From Verrucomicrobiota bacterium (GTDB taxonomy: Bacteria; Verrucomicrobiota; Verrucomicrobiia; Limisphaerales; JADLHS01): a DNA stretch of 36,139 nucleotides. Positions within the stretch are counted from its first letter, which is position 1; each line of letters starts with the position of its first letter. Positions 25,625 to 33,866 of the stretch are shown here, one piece after another. Made by a program: the position numbers and the translations under genes. The stretch lies in NCBI GenBank assembly GCA_013140495.1, contig JABFSR010000247.1, positions 1 to 36,139 of the forward strand, written 5' to 3'. The notes below the pieces were generated by a model. That model made no database searches. It saw only the letters and a list, made by a program, of their open reading frames with translations, and was not told where the DNA came from.

Positions 25625-27994
25625 ATGTCGTCCGATTCAGACAAAAACAACACCGTCACCCGCCAGTCCGCCTGGCGGATCGCTTTTATTGCACTCGTCC
25701 TTGGTTTGCTGACGCTTGGCGCGTATTGGGGTGTCTGGCGCAATGATTCCATCAACTACGACGACCCTAATTACGTTTTTGAAAACGAGCATATCTCCAA
25801 AGGACTCAACTGGCCGGCAGTTGTCTGGTCTTTCACCCGCACTTACGTCTCCAACTGGCATCCGCTGACGTGGCTCTCTCATGCACTCGACTGCACCCTC
25901 TACGGACTGAAGCCAGCGGGCCATCACGTCACGAGTCTCATCCTGCATATCGCCAACACAGTCCTGTTATGGTTCGCCCTAAAGCTACTGACACGTTCAA
26001 TCTGGCGCAGCGCATTTGTGGCGGCGTTGTTTGCCATCCATCCCTTGCATGTGGAATCCGTCGCCTGGGTGTCGGAGCGCAAGGACGTATTGAGCGGATT
26101 CTTTTTCATGCTCACGTTGATTGCTTACGCCAGGTACGTAAATCAGTCCAAAGACCAGAGTCCGCAGTCCAAAGTCCGCAGTCCAAAGTCCAAGGTCTGG
26201 TATGGACTCACGCTCGCCGCACTCGGATGTGGGTTGATGAGCAAGGCGATGCTGGTGACCATGCCATGCGTGTTGTTGCTGCTGGATGTCTGGCCTCTCA
26301 ATAGGACGACCAGAAACACCTCACCCCTGCCCTCTCCCCAAAGCGGAGAGGGAGACGGTTGGCAGGTGACGGGAAAAGTTTGGAAGGCGCTGGTCGTGGA
26401 GAAAATTCCATTCTTAATTCTCGTTGTGCTTTCGTCTGTCGTCACGTTCATTGCACAAGGCGAGGCGGTGGCTGCAATGGACGTGATCCCACTCGAATCA
26501 CGCATTGGCAACGCGGCGCTGGCGTACGTTGCATATCTCGGCCAGACATTCTGGCCTGCAAATCTCGCTTTGTTTTACCCGCATCCGATGGACATTCCCA
26601 CTCCCGTGCTGGCGGGCTCTTTGATGCTTCTGGTTGTTGTCTCGATTGTCGCAGTTCGACAAATGCGCGTCCGCCCGTATCTGGCGATTGGTTGGTTTTG
26701 GTTTCTCGGAACGCTCGTGCCGGTGATCGGCCTTGTGCAGGTCGGCGCGCAGGCCCGGGCGGACCGCTACACTTACCTGCCCCTGATCGGAATCTTTATC
26801 GCGGTCGTATGGGCCGTGGCGGAAATTGCAGACGGCCGATTCAGGCGAAGTTTGTTGGCCGGAGGCAGTGCGTTGCTCGCGGCGCTTGCCGTGCTGACCC
26901 ACCAGCAGGTCGGACATTGGCGAAATAGTCAGACGATATTCTCCCACGCTACACATGTAACGAAGGAAAACTATGTGGCATGGGGCTGCATGGGGATTGA
27001 CGATCTGAAACAAGGCCGGATGGACAGCGCCATGACGAATCTGTTCCGTGCACTCGAATACGCCTCGCTACGCAAATCTGCAAACTCGGTGAAGTATTAC
27101 ATCGGTTTTGGCCTCCAACTCCAGGGAAAAGGACTGGAAGCGCTACCCTACCTTGAGGATTCGGTTGTGGCGTTCGAGATGCGACCGGAACGCAGCTATC
27201 GTCTCGGACTATCCCTGAGTGACGCAGGCCGGTTGCCGGAGGCGGAGGCCGCCCTTCGCGAAGCGATCAAGGCCCGGCCCTCCAATGGAGAATTTCAATT
27301 AGGCATGGCAGTACTGCTCTATCAAAAAGGTCAGGTCGCCGAAGCAGAACAAATGTACCGCGAGATCGCGAAGAATCATCCGGAGCTCGCCGTAGCTCAA
27401 AGCTCGTTCGCAACTTTTCTGACACTGCTCAATCGTGATGCGGAAGCGGAAACGAACTTCGCTGCCGCGGTGAAGTTGAAGCCGGAGGATGCGCAAACCC
27501 GGCGCAAGTTTGCCCGAACACTGGACCGGCTTGGAAAGACTCGTGAAGCGATATCCCAGTTTGAAGAAGCGTTGAAGGCCAAGCCGAATCTCACAGAAAT
27601 GCACTTTGAACTGGCAGAACTCCTGAGCAAAGCAGGCCAAACCAAACTTGCTGCGGCGCGCTATGAAAAAGTGATCGAACTCGATCCCAAATTCCTCAGC
27701 GCATTGAACAACCTGGCATGGATACTTGCCACCGATCCGGACGACAAAACCCGCAACGGTCCCCGTGCCATTGAACTTGCCGAACGAGCATGTCAATTGA
27801 CCGAATGGAAGGTCGCAGTCCTCATGGGCACGCTGGCCGCCGCCTACGCCGAAGCCGGGCGGTTTCCGGATGCTGTTGCAATGGCAGAAAAAGCACGCGA
27901 CACGGCCCTGGCAGGCAAACAGGAGGATGTCGCGAAACGAAATCAGGAACTCGCTGACCTTTACCGTGCCGAAAAACCGTTCCGCGAAAAGTGA
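25625..27994 (+). CDS. TMTC-like GT-C glycosyltransferase with TPR tail (1)
   Basis: 789 residues. Many transmembrane segments fill residues about 15-435, then TPRs from about 450 to the end (GRLPEAEAALREAIKARPSN and similar). Conserved points match the TMTC/PMT-type GT-C family: NYDDPNYVF after the first helix (Asp45-Asp46 region, catalytic/donor side), WHPLTWLSHALDCTLYGLKP with GHH in the second luminal loop, HPLHVESVAWVSERKDV. The likely activity is transfer of a sugar from a polyprenyl donor to exported proteins, inferred from the family. Loops contain a translated heptamer array (residues about 174-190) and a translated palindrome (about 235-243). It is separated from TMTC-like gene 2 by a single base. 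Confidence 0.85.
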   Translation: MSSDSDKNNTVTRQSAWRIAFIALVLGLLTLGAYWGVWRNDSINYDDPNYVFENEHISKGLNWPAVVWSFTRTYVSNWHPLTWLSHALDCTLYGLKPAGHHVTSLILHIANTVLLWFALKLLTRSIWRSAFVAALFAIHPLHVESVAWVSERKDVLSGFFFMLTLIAYARYVNQSKDQSPQSKVRSPKSKVWYGLTLAALGCGLMSKAMLVTMPCVLLLLDVWPLNRTTRNTSPLPSPQSGEGDGWQVTGKVWKALVVEKIPFLILVVLSSVVTFIAQGEAVAAMDVIPLESRIGNAALAYVAYLGQTFWPANLALFYPHPMDIPTPVLAGSLMLLVVVSIVAVRQMRVRPYLAIGWFWFLGTLVPVIGLVQVGAQARADRYTYLPLIGIFIAVVWAVAEIADGRFRRSLLAGGSALLAALAVLTHQQVGHWRNSQTIFSHATHVTKENYVAWGCMGIDDLKQGRMDSAMTNLFRALEYASLRKSANSVKYYIGFGLQLQGKGLEALPYLEDSVVAFEMRPERSYRLGLSLSDAGRLPEAEAALREAIKARPSNGEFQLGMAVLLYQKGQVAEAEQMYREIAKNHPELAVAQSSFATFLTLLNRDAEAETNFAAAVKLKPEDAQTRRKFARTLDRLGKTREAISQFEEALKAKPNLTEMHFELAELLSKAGQTKLAAARYEKVIELDPKFLSALNNLAWILATDPDDKTRNGPRAIELAERACQLTEWKVAVLMGTLAAAYAEAGRFPDAVAMAEKARDTALAGKQEDVAKRNQELADLYRAEKPFREK
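26145..26193 (+). repeat. Heptanucleotide array (AGTCCAA) in TMTC-like gene 1
   Basis: Seven units in exact phase: AGTCCAA, AGACCAG, AGTCCGC, AGTCCAA, AGTCCGC, AGTCCAA, AGTCCAA. A degenerate eighth (GGTCTGG) follows to 26200. It is translated as a loop (QSKDQSPQSKVRSPKSKVW) between two transmembrane segments. Confidence 0.92.
26330..26352. repeat. Translated palindrome in TMTC-like gene 1
   Basis: CCCTCTCC (26330-26337), loop CCAAAGC, GGAGAGGG (26345-26352): a perfect 8-bp stem inside the coding region, read as PSPQSGEG. The same element, with the preceding CCTCACCCCTG, is at 28674-28696 in the next gene. The CCTCACCCC..CCCTCTCC...GGAGAGGG form is a palindrome found between genes in many bacteria. 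Confidence 0.9.
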
Positions 27995-27995
27995 G

Positions 27996-29846
27996 ATGAC
28001 TTCGCCCTCCCCTTTCCGATCCGCACACTGGCTTGCCCCGGTCATCGCCGTGATGCTCGCGGTTGCGACCCTGCTGCTCTTTCTTCCGGCGCGTCACTTC
28101 GATTTCCTGAACTGGGACGATCTCAGTTACGTTGCACAAAATGACTACGTAAAGAACGGCGTCACAACTGAAGGCATTCGATGGGCGTTCACCGAAAGTC
28201 ACTCGGGTAACTGGCATCCGCTGACGTGGATTTCGCACATGATTGACTGCCAGTTGTTCGGACTAAAACCGATGGGGCATCACGCGACAAACATATTGTT
28301 CCACTCGGTGAATGCCGCACTCCTCCTTTTGCTGCTGCGAAAACTCACTGGATCGGTCTGGAGAAGCGCACTGGTCGCCACAGTCTTCGCAGTTCACCCA
28401 TTACGCGTGGAATCTGTGGCGTGGGTTTCCGAGAGGAAGGATGTGCTTTCGACGTTCTTTGGTTTGTTGTCGCTGATGGCGTACGCGAAATATGTGTCAG
28501 GCATGAGTCAGTCCGCAGTTCGGAGTCCAAAGTCCAAAGTCTGGTATGGTGCGACGTTGGTTCTTTTTGTGCTGGGGTTGATGAGCAAGCCAATGCTCGT
28601 CACCTGGCCATTTGTCTTGTTGCTGCTGGATGTCTGGCCTCTCAAGAGGACGACCGGAAACACCTCACCCCTGCCCTCTCCCCAAAGCGGAGAGGGAGAC
28701 GGTTGGCAGATAACGGGAAAAGCCTGGCGGGGATTGGTCGTGGAAAAGATTCCGTTCTTTGCGCTGGCGGCAATTTCCTGCGTCGTCACGTTTCTGGCGC
28801 AGAAGCAAGGTGGCGCGGTTGCGTCCATTGAACTGATGTCGCCAATGGCGCGGATCGAAAACGCAGTGGTCGCTTACTACAAATACCTCACACTGCTGGT
28901 CTGGCCCGCCGACCTCTCGCCCATTTACACCCACCGTCAAAGTTGGGAAACGGGAATGGTCGTGATCGCAATGGCCGTTCTCGCGATGATTTCTGGAACA
29001 GCGTGGATCTTCCGAAAGCGCTGGCCGTTCGTCATCACGGGATGGCTTTGGTATCTGGGCACGCTTGTGCCGGTGATCGGGATCATCCAGGTCGGCGCGC
29101 AGGCTTACGCAGATCGCTACACCTACGTCCCAATGATCGGATTGACGACCGCGCTGATCTGGCTGGCTTCCGCCTTGGCGGAACGATTCCGTGCGCCGCG
29201 AATCGTTCTCGCATTCGCGTCAATCACCATCATTGCTGCGCTGGCCATCCGGACAACGCAACAATTGCCGTACTGGCAAAACACCGAGACCCTGTTTCGC
29301 CGCACGTTGGAACTGAATCCGAATACACCCCAAGCTTTGCATGGTCTGGGCGGCCACCTCATGGACATGGGACAGTTTGAAGAAGGAAAGCTGTTGCTTG
29401 AAAAAGCGATTCAACTTCAGCCCGCGTATCCTGAAGCATTGGGATCCCTGGCCAACAGGTTCGACGCCAAAGGCGATTATGAAGATGCGGTCAAGTTTTA
29501 CCGGGCCGCCCTTGCCGCGCAATCGGATCATCCCAGCATCTTGAACAACTTTGCCTGGTTGAGGGCCTCCTGCACAAACGTGGCGTTCCGGGATGGTGAC
29601 GAGGCCGTGCGGCTTGCGACGCGTGCGTGCGAGTTGACGGGTTACACCAAACCGCTCTTTATCGGAACACTTGCCGCCGCACAGGCGGAGGCGGGAGATT
29701 TTCAAACGGCAATTACCACCGCCGAACGCGCGGCGAAACTGGCCGACTCATTACAGCTTCAAGAAACCGTTGCGCGCAACCGGGAATTGATTGAACTCTA
29801 CCGCCAAGGCAAGGCAGCGCATGGCGGCGAGCCCAAACGGAATTGA
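27996..29846 (+). CDS. TMTC-like GT-C glycosyltransferase with TPR tail (2)
   Basis: 616 residues, paralogous to the preceding gene with a shorter TPR region (about 440-610). Family landmarks: NWDDLSYV near residue 39, WHPLTWISHMIDCQLFGLKP, GHH and HPLRVESVAWVSERKDVLST. The ATG at 27996 lies 1 base after the upstream stop, so the pair is an operon. It carries a heptamer array in the same loop (residues about 172-183) and an almost identical palindrome loop (NTSPLPSPQSGEGDGW). Around that loop the DNA of the two genes is much more alike than their proteins are elsewhere. Its stop (29844-29846) abuts the stop of the convergent PEP-CTERM gene with no gap. Confidence 0.85.
   Translation: MTSPSPFRSAHWLAPVIAVMLAVATLLLFLPARHFDFLNWDDLSYVAQNDYVKNGVTTEGIRWAFTESHSGNWHPLTWISHMIDCQLFGLKPMGHHATNILFHSVNAALLLLLLRKLTGSVWRSALVATVFAVHPLRVESVAWVSERKDVLSTFFGLLSLMAYAKYVSGMSQSAVRSPKSKVWYGATLVLFVLGLMSKPMLVTWPFVLLLLDVWPLKRTTGNTSPLPSPQSGEGDGWQITGKAWRGLVVEKIPFFALAAISCVVTFLAQKQGGAVASIELMSPMARIENAVVAYYKYLTLLVWPADLSPIYTHRQSWETGMVVIAMAVLAMISGTAWIFRKRWPFVITGWLWYLGTLVPVIGIIQVGAQAYADRYTYVPMIGLTTALIWLASALAERFRAPRIVLAFASITIIAALAIRTTQQLPYWQNTETLFRRTLELNPNTPQALHGLGGHLMDMGQFEEGKLLLEKAIQLQPAYPEALGSLANRFDAKGDYEDAVKFYRAALAAQSDHPSILNNFAWLRASCTNVAFRDGDEAVRLATRACELTGYTKPLFIGTLAAAQAEAGDFQTAITTAERAAKLADSLQLQETVARNRELIELYRQGKAAHGGEPKRN
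28510..28544 (+). repeat. Heptanucleotide array in TMTC-like gene 2
   Basis: Five units in phase: AGTCCGC, AGTTCGG, AGTCCAA, AGTCCAA, AGTCTGG. It is translated in the same loop as the array of TMTC-like gene 1 and is followed by the same TATGG. Confidence 0.9.
28674..28696. repeat. Translated palindrome in TMTC-like gene 2
   Basis: CCCTCTCC (28674-28681), loop CCAAAGC, GGAGAGGG (28689-28696). It is identical to the copy at 26330-26352 including the loop, and is read in the same frame. Confidence 0.9.
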
Positions 29847-30455
29847 TTATCTCCGCCTACGGAAGAACTGGAAACAGGCAGCTCCGACGCCAAGAATTGC
29901 GAGACTGGACGGTTCAGGAATCAGGGGAATTACGATCGCACCAAATTCGCCGCCACCCAAATCGTAAGTCCCCGGCTGCCACGTGGACAACGCAGTGCCG
30001 CCCGGGTTGTTAATGGCGTTGAACGCGATCGAAGTGCCCGGCCGCATCGTGAATATCTGTGAGAAACCAATATAGCTGCCTCCAAGCATCGCCAGTTGAG
30101 CCGTGGGATAGGCTGAGTCTCGAACCTGGATTTGAAAGAACGCATCAACGTCCCCCGGCAAATTTACGGAAGTGAATGTGATCGGCCCAAAACTGCCAGG
30201 GATGGCGGGATTGATCACCGTGGTCCGCTGCAAAGTCATGCTGTCTTGGGTTGTGCCGCCGTAGAGGTCAACCATCAGGGTGATTCCGCTGGGCAACACA
30301 GCCGGGACCTTTTGCCCGTAAAAAGCAGCATCGGCAGGAAGTGTAGCTGCAAAGTAAACAAGTCGGGTTGAATCGTTAACCATGTTGATTTTACCCTGGG
30401 CAAACGCACCAGTTGAAACGCAGATGAACGCCAACGCGAATAGTTTTGTTTTCAT
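29847..30455 (-). CDS. PEP-CTERM surface protein 2
   Basis: 202 residues from ATG 30455. Signal MKTKLFALAFICVSTGAFA-Q, mature start GKINMVNDSTRLVYF. The C-terminus IPEPSSLAILGVGAACFQFF-RRRR is a complete PEP-CTERM signal. It is a paralogue of the next gene upstream, which is also 202 residues: both have QGKI.(F/M).NDS near the N-terminus, a (D/V)LYGGT or YLYGGT block, FFQI(Q/R) and GGTALSTW. The stop TAA lies directly against the convergent TMTC-like gene 2 stop. Function is probably structural or matrix-related. Confidence 0.9.
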   Translation of the reverse strand: MKTKLFALAFICVSTGAFAQGKINMVNDSTRLVYFAATLPADAAFYGQKVPAVLPSGITLMVDLYGGTTQDSMTLQRTTVINPAIPGSFGPITFTSVNLPGDVDAFFQIQVRDSAYPTAQLAMLGGSYIGFSQIFTMRPGTSIAFNAINNPGGTALSTWQPGTYDLGGGEFGAIVIPLIPEPSSLAILGVGAACFQFFRRRR

Positions 30456-30490
30456 ATATGGTCGAGCACTTTGGTTTTGGTCGTTTCTGA

Positions 30491-31099
30491 CTACCTGCGA
30501 CGGCGAAGCCAACTGAGGAGTGCCGCCCCTACGAGTGTGATCAAGCCACTGGCTGGCTCGGGCGTGCCGACAATCTCAATTGCTCCCCGGCTTCCAAGCG
30601 CAAGTGAATCGAGGTCGAACGTGCCGTCCGCCCAAGTGGATAATGCCGTTCCACCGTGATTGAAAAGACCATTGAACGCGATGTTTGAACCTGGCGTGCA
30701 TTGAAAAACCGTGGATTCACCGTGGTAGTAACCCAGAAAGGTATCCTGAATTCGTATCTGGAAGAACGCCGGTGTGCCGCCTGGAAAACCAGGCAAAGTC
30801 AGGTTCATCACATCTTGTTGCCCGGGCAGCGTCGCCGAAAGTGTCGTTGAGGCCAGCAAAGACAGGCTGCCGGAAGAAGTTCCGCCATAGAGATACACCC
30901 CAAGAGAGCGCCTGCTGGGTGTTGGGACATCCAACGCGGCTGTACCGGCAAGCCCTTCATCGCCAGTCAGGAAATTGCCAATGACGGGCGACCAATAATA
31001 AAGATGCAACGAGTCGTTCGCGAAGCTGATCTTGCCCTGTGCGAACGAGGCGAAGGCGGATGAGAGAATAATTGCGAAGGTGATGAGTTTTGTTTTCAT
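30491..31099 (-). CDS. PEP-CTERM surface protein 3
   Basis: 202 residues from ATG 31099. Signal MKTKLITFAIILSSAFASFA-Q, mature start GKISFANDSLHLYYW. The C-terminus is TPEPASGLITLVGAALLSWL-RRRR, a PEP-CTERM tail in which the motif reads TPEPAS. It is the paralogue of PEP-CTERM protein 2, 35 bases away on the same strand, and probably lies in the same transcript, downstream of TMTC-like gene 3. Confidence 0.9.
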   Translation of the reverse strand: MKTKLITFAIILSSAFASFAQGKISFANDSLHLYYWSPVIGNFLTGDEGLAGTAALDVPTPSRRSLGVYLYGGTSSGSLSLLASTTLSATLPGQQDVMNLTLPGFPGGTPAFFQIRIQDTFLGYYHGESTVFQCTPGSNIAFNGLFNHGGTALSTWADGTFDLDSLALGSRGAIEIVGTPEPASGLITLVGAALLSWLRRRR

Positions 31100-31230
31100 G
31101 GCGGATGAGGTTGAGACGAGTTTGATACTGTTTTACGCCCTCCATCCAGCCTGTCAACGGATTTGTCAAAGCCGGTGGCCTTTGCTCGAAACCCGCCCCT
31201 GCCCCTCCCACCAGGGGTCAACCACAGCCG

Positions 31231-33420
31231 CTATTGTGCAGGCTCACGATACGGTTTGCCCTGACGGTAAAGCTCCATCAATTCCTCATTCCGTTTGGCG
31301 ACGCCCTCCATGCCATTTGCTTTTGCCATATCATGCGCACGAGCGGCCATCTTTGCAGCATCGTCAAACCGACCCGCCTCCGCATAAGCCGCCGCCAGTG
31401 TGCCCATGAAGACCGGTTGCTTCCATTCCGTGGCCTTGCACGCGCGCTCCGCGAGTTCCACGGCTCGTGCTCCGTTGCGTTGTTGTGCATTTGCTTCGGT
31501 TGCCAGCAGCCACGAGTAATTGTTCAACGCATTGACATGCCGGGGGCTTTGCTCGATGGCCTTGGCATAAAACGGAGAGGCCTTGGGAGCGTCACCCACC
31601 GCCCAGAACAATTCGGCAATCTCAAAGTTCATCGTCGGGTTGTCCGCCAATGGCGGCGTTTGTGCAGCAACCACTTTGCGGAACAACTCTTTGGCCTCGT
31701 TGGACTGGCCCTGATTTCGGAGCAACGCCGCCTTCATCAACGCAAGGTTTGGGTCTCCAGATGCCACCTGCCAGAGCTGATACAGAATGGTGTCCGCCTC
31801 GGCGAAACGCCCGGCATCAATCAGCGAAAGAATCATTCGCGCCCTCCCCGGAACCGCCACTTCCGACCCGATGCACTGCTCCAGGTACGGAATCGCCTCC
31901 TGCATCCGACCTTGCATCTGGAGAATGCTTGCCATCAGGTATTCTGCGCGCGGATAACCAGGGAGGATCTTCAAGACCTGCTTTGTAGTTGCCTCAGCTT
32001 GGGAAAGCCGGCCTTCAGTCAGCTCAAAATCCGCCAGAAATGCCAACGCGACGTGGTTGTTATGCGTGACGCGCGCCGTGTGCGTAAACAATGTCCGCGT
32101 ATCCTTCCACAATCCCACCTGCCGATGCGATTTTACCGCAAAAAGGCAAAGTGCGGCGACAGCGACCAGTCTGAATCCGATCTTTGCAACCGGTCTTGAA
32201 GCGAATTCTGCCAACGACCAGACAATGAGGATGAACAGGCCAATGCTTGGCAGATATGTGAACCGATCCGCCTGGATCATATCTCCCGACTGCACGAGGC
32301 CGCTGACGGGCAACAACACGCCGAGGAACCAGAACCAGCCCATCGTAAAATGCGGGCGACTCCGCCAGAGAAAGACAGCCACGATTGTCACCACCAGGAG
32401 AACAGAAGCTGATGTGAGCACAATTGGTGAGAACAGCGTGAAGGGTTGGGGCGGATAATAAACAGCGAGGTTGGTGGGCCAGAATTGCTGCCAAAGATAC
32501 GTGGCGGTGGCGTGCAAAGCATTTGCAAGACGTGGCAGTGGTGAGAGGCCCGCAGTCGAAGTGCTCCATGCTGATTTCGCCGCCTCCTGCGCCAGATACG
32601 TAACGATACTGATGATTCCCGACAGCACAATGAACGGAATTTTTTCCAATACCAATTGCTTCAAAGTTGGAAATTGGAAATTGGAAATTGAAAGTTCAAT
32701 CCGTTTCAATGGCCAGGCATCAAGGAGCAACAAAACGAATGGCATTGTGACGAGCATCGGCTTGCTCAACAGGCCGCACGCGAAGAAGAATACAGCCAGC
32801 CAATAGAAGCGCGAGGAGGGGAATCGCAAACCTGCTTCCATGGTTTGGAGGTCTGATGGCTGATTGCTGGAAACGCACCTCTGGCCAGTGACCTGAGCGC
32901 TCCGAGCGAAACGCACGTACGCAAGAAGGGAGAGCATGAAGAAAAAACCGCTCAGGACATCCTTGCGCTCTGCGATCCACGCCACAGATTCGACACGAAG
33001 AGGATGGGTTCCGAACAACGCAGCGACCAGTGCGTTCCGCCAGATAAAACTTGTCAACGACTGGAGAACAAAGAACAACAAAACAACCGAAGCAGAGTGA
33101 AGAATCAGATTCGTTGTGTGGCAACCAGCTGGATTAAGGCCGAACATCTGACAATCCAGAGCGTAGGACAGCCACGTCAGGGGCACCCAATGGCAGGCAT
33201 CCACATGACCAAACGCCCACTCTACGGTTTGCCAATCCAAGCCGCGAACGACGTCAGGATTCAGAAATACGTACGTGTTGTCGTCATAGTTGATGAATCC
33301 GTTGTTCCAAACTCCAAAAAAGGCGAGAATGGTGAGGCAAACCAAGCCCGCAGCCACTCCAAGAAGAAGTGCAAAGGAATGTCTCTGCGTAATCCCCGGT
33401 ACAGCGGTAGAATCGGTCAT
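31231..33420 (-). CDS. TMTC-like GT-C glycosyltransferase with TPR tail (3)
   Basis: 729 residues from ATG 33420 (an upstream ATG at 33489 would add 23 residues without a membrane feature). Multi-span membrane domain with NYDDNTYVF near residue 43, WVPLTWLSYALDCQMFGLNP, HPLRVESVAWIAERKDVLSG; the TPR region covers about the last 300 residues. It is on the opposite strand to TMTC-like genes 1 and 2, ahead of two PEP-CTERM genes. The two cytoplasmic or periplasmic loops that hold repeats in the other paralogues again hold heptamers here (32843-32870 and 32665-32699). A small hairpin CCCCTG/CAGGGG lies at 31196-31217, just after the stop, without a T-run. Confidence 0.85.
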   Translation of the reverse strand: MTDSTAVPGITQRHSFALLLGVAAGLVCLTILAFFGVWNNGFINYDDNTYVFLNPDVVRGLDWQTVEWAFGHVDACHWVPLTWLSYALDCQMFGLNPAGCHTTNLILHSASVVLLFFVLQSLTSFIWRNALVAALFGTHPLRVESVAWIAERKDVLSGFFFMLSLLAYVRFARSAQVTGQRCVSSNQPSDLQTMEAGLRFPSSRFYWLAVFFFACGLLSKPMLVTMPFVLLLLDAWPLKRIELSISNFQFPTLKQLVLEKIPFIVLSGIISIVTYLAQEAAKSAWSTSTAGLSPLPRLANALHATATYLWQQFWPTNLAVYYPPQPFTLFSPIVLTSASVLLVVTIVAVFLWRSRPHFTMGWFWFLGVLLPVSGLVQSGDMIQADRFTYLPSIGLFILIVWSLAEFASRPVAKIGFRLVAVAALCLFAVKSHRQVGLWKDTRTLFTHTARVTHNNHVALAFLADFELTEGRLSQAEATTKQVLKILPGYPRAEYLMASILQMQGRMQEAIPYLEQCIGSEVAVPGRARMILSLIDAGRFAEADTILYQLWQVASGDPNLALMKAALLRNQGQSNEAKELFRKVVAAQTPPLADNPTMNFEIAELFWAVGDAPKASPFYAKAIEQSPRHVNALNNYSWLLATEANAQQRNGARAVELAERACKATEWKQPVFMGTLAAAYAEAGRFDDAAKMAARAHDMAKANGMEGVAKRNEELMELYRQGKPYREPAQ
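32665..32699 (-). repeat. Heptanucleotide array (AATTGGA / TCCAATT) in TMTC-like gene 3
   Basis: On the plus strand: AGTTGGA, AATTGGA, AATTGGA, AATTGAA, AGTTCAA. The coding-strand unit is TCCAATT. It is translated as LSISNFQFPTL, in the loop between DAWPLKR and LEKIPF, the same loop that holds the palindrome in TMTC-like genes 1 and 2. Confidence 0.9.
32843..32870 (-). repeat. Short degenerate heptamer array in TMTC-like gene 3
   Basis: Coding-strand units CCAGCAA, TCAGCCA, TCAGACC, TCCAAAC (plus-strand GTTTGGA, GGTCTGA, TGGCTGA, TTGCTGG). It is translated as SNQPSDLQT, in the loop that holds AGTCCAA heptamers in the other two paralogues. It is weaker than the other arrays, and it is the shared loop position that supports it. 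Confidence 0.6.
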
Positions 33421-33866
33421 GGGCGGTGTTATAGTTGGAAACTTGAGGCGGTTAAAGACGAAATATCCGATTGCGGCTGCAGGTTTCACACGGTGCTGAC
33501 CGAACTACGAGACTCTTCGCGACCTTTCGTTCAAAACGGCTTCTGTCCAACGCTAAAGCCCTTCAAGACCTGACCGCTGGCTTTTCGTGAGATGAACCAC
33601 TTCTGTGGAGTGACAATCATTCGAGCATTTTACCGATACTTCATTGATTGGACTTAACCCGAATTCCGAAATAGAACTTAGGATCGCGCCCGACACGGGC
33701 GCACTTTTCAGCATCATCGCGAAAAAAATGCGAATCATACGAAATCGTTCCAAGCCCAAAACCTGCCTGCACTCGTCCGAACTGCAAAACGCGAGGCGCG
33801 TTCCGCAACGCCCGAGGCGGGCGTGCTCCCCGAACTTTGGAATCGGACTTAACCGCCCCCAATAAA
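33421..33866. other. Non-coding region upstream of TMTC-like gene 3
   Basis: 446 bases between the 5' end of TMTC-like gene 3 and the 3' end of the GspC-like gene, both read on the minus strand. It must contain the TMTC-like gene 3 promoter. It holds two GGACTTAACC copies (33650-33659 and 33845-33854) and the hairpin pair at 33789-33830. Short open frames here show no recognisable product. Confidence 0.5.
33789..33830. repeat. Pair of direct GC hairpins (REP-like)
   Basis: ACGCG AGG CGCGT (33789-33801) followed by TCC, then ACGCCCG AGG CGGGCGT (33808-33824) followed by GCTCC. Read on the minus strand each hairpin is preceded by GGA(G), as in elements A-C, but here the two hairpins are in the same orientation. 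Both have the loop AGG. Confidence 0.6.

Noticed and set aside
31196..31217. Hairpin CCCCTG/CAGGGG after TMTC-like gene 3 as a terminator
   Set aside because: Six-base stem, ten-base loop and no T-run on either strand; too weak to call.
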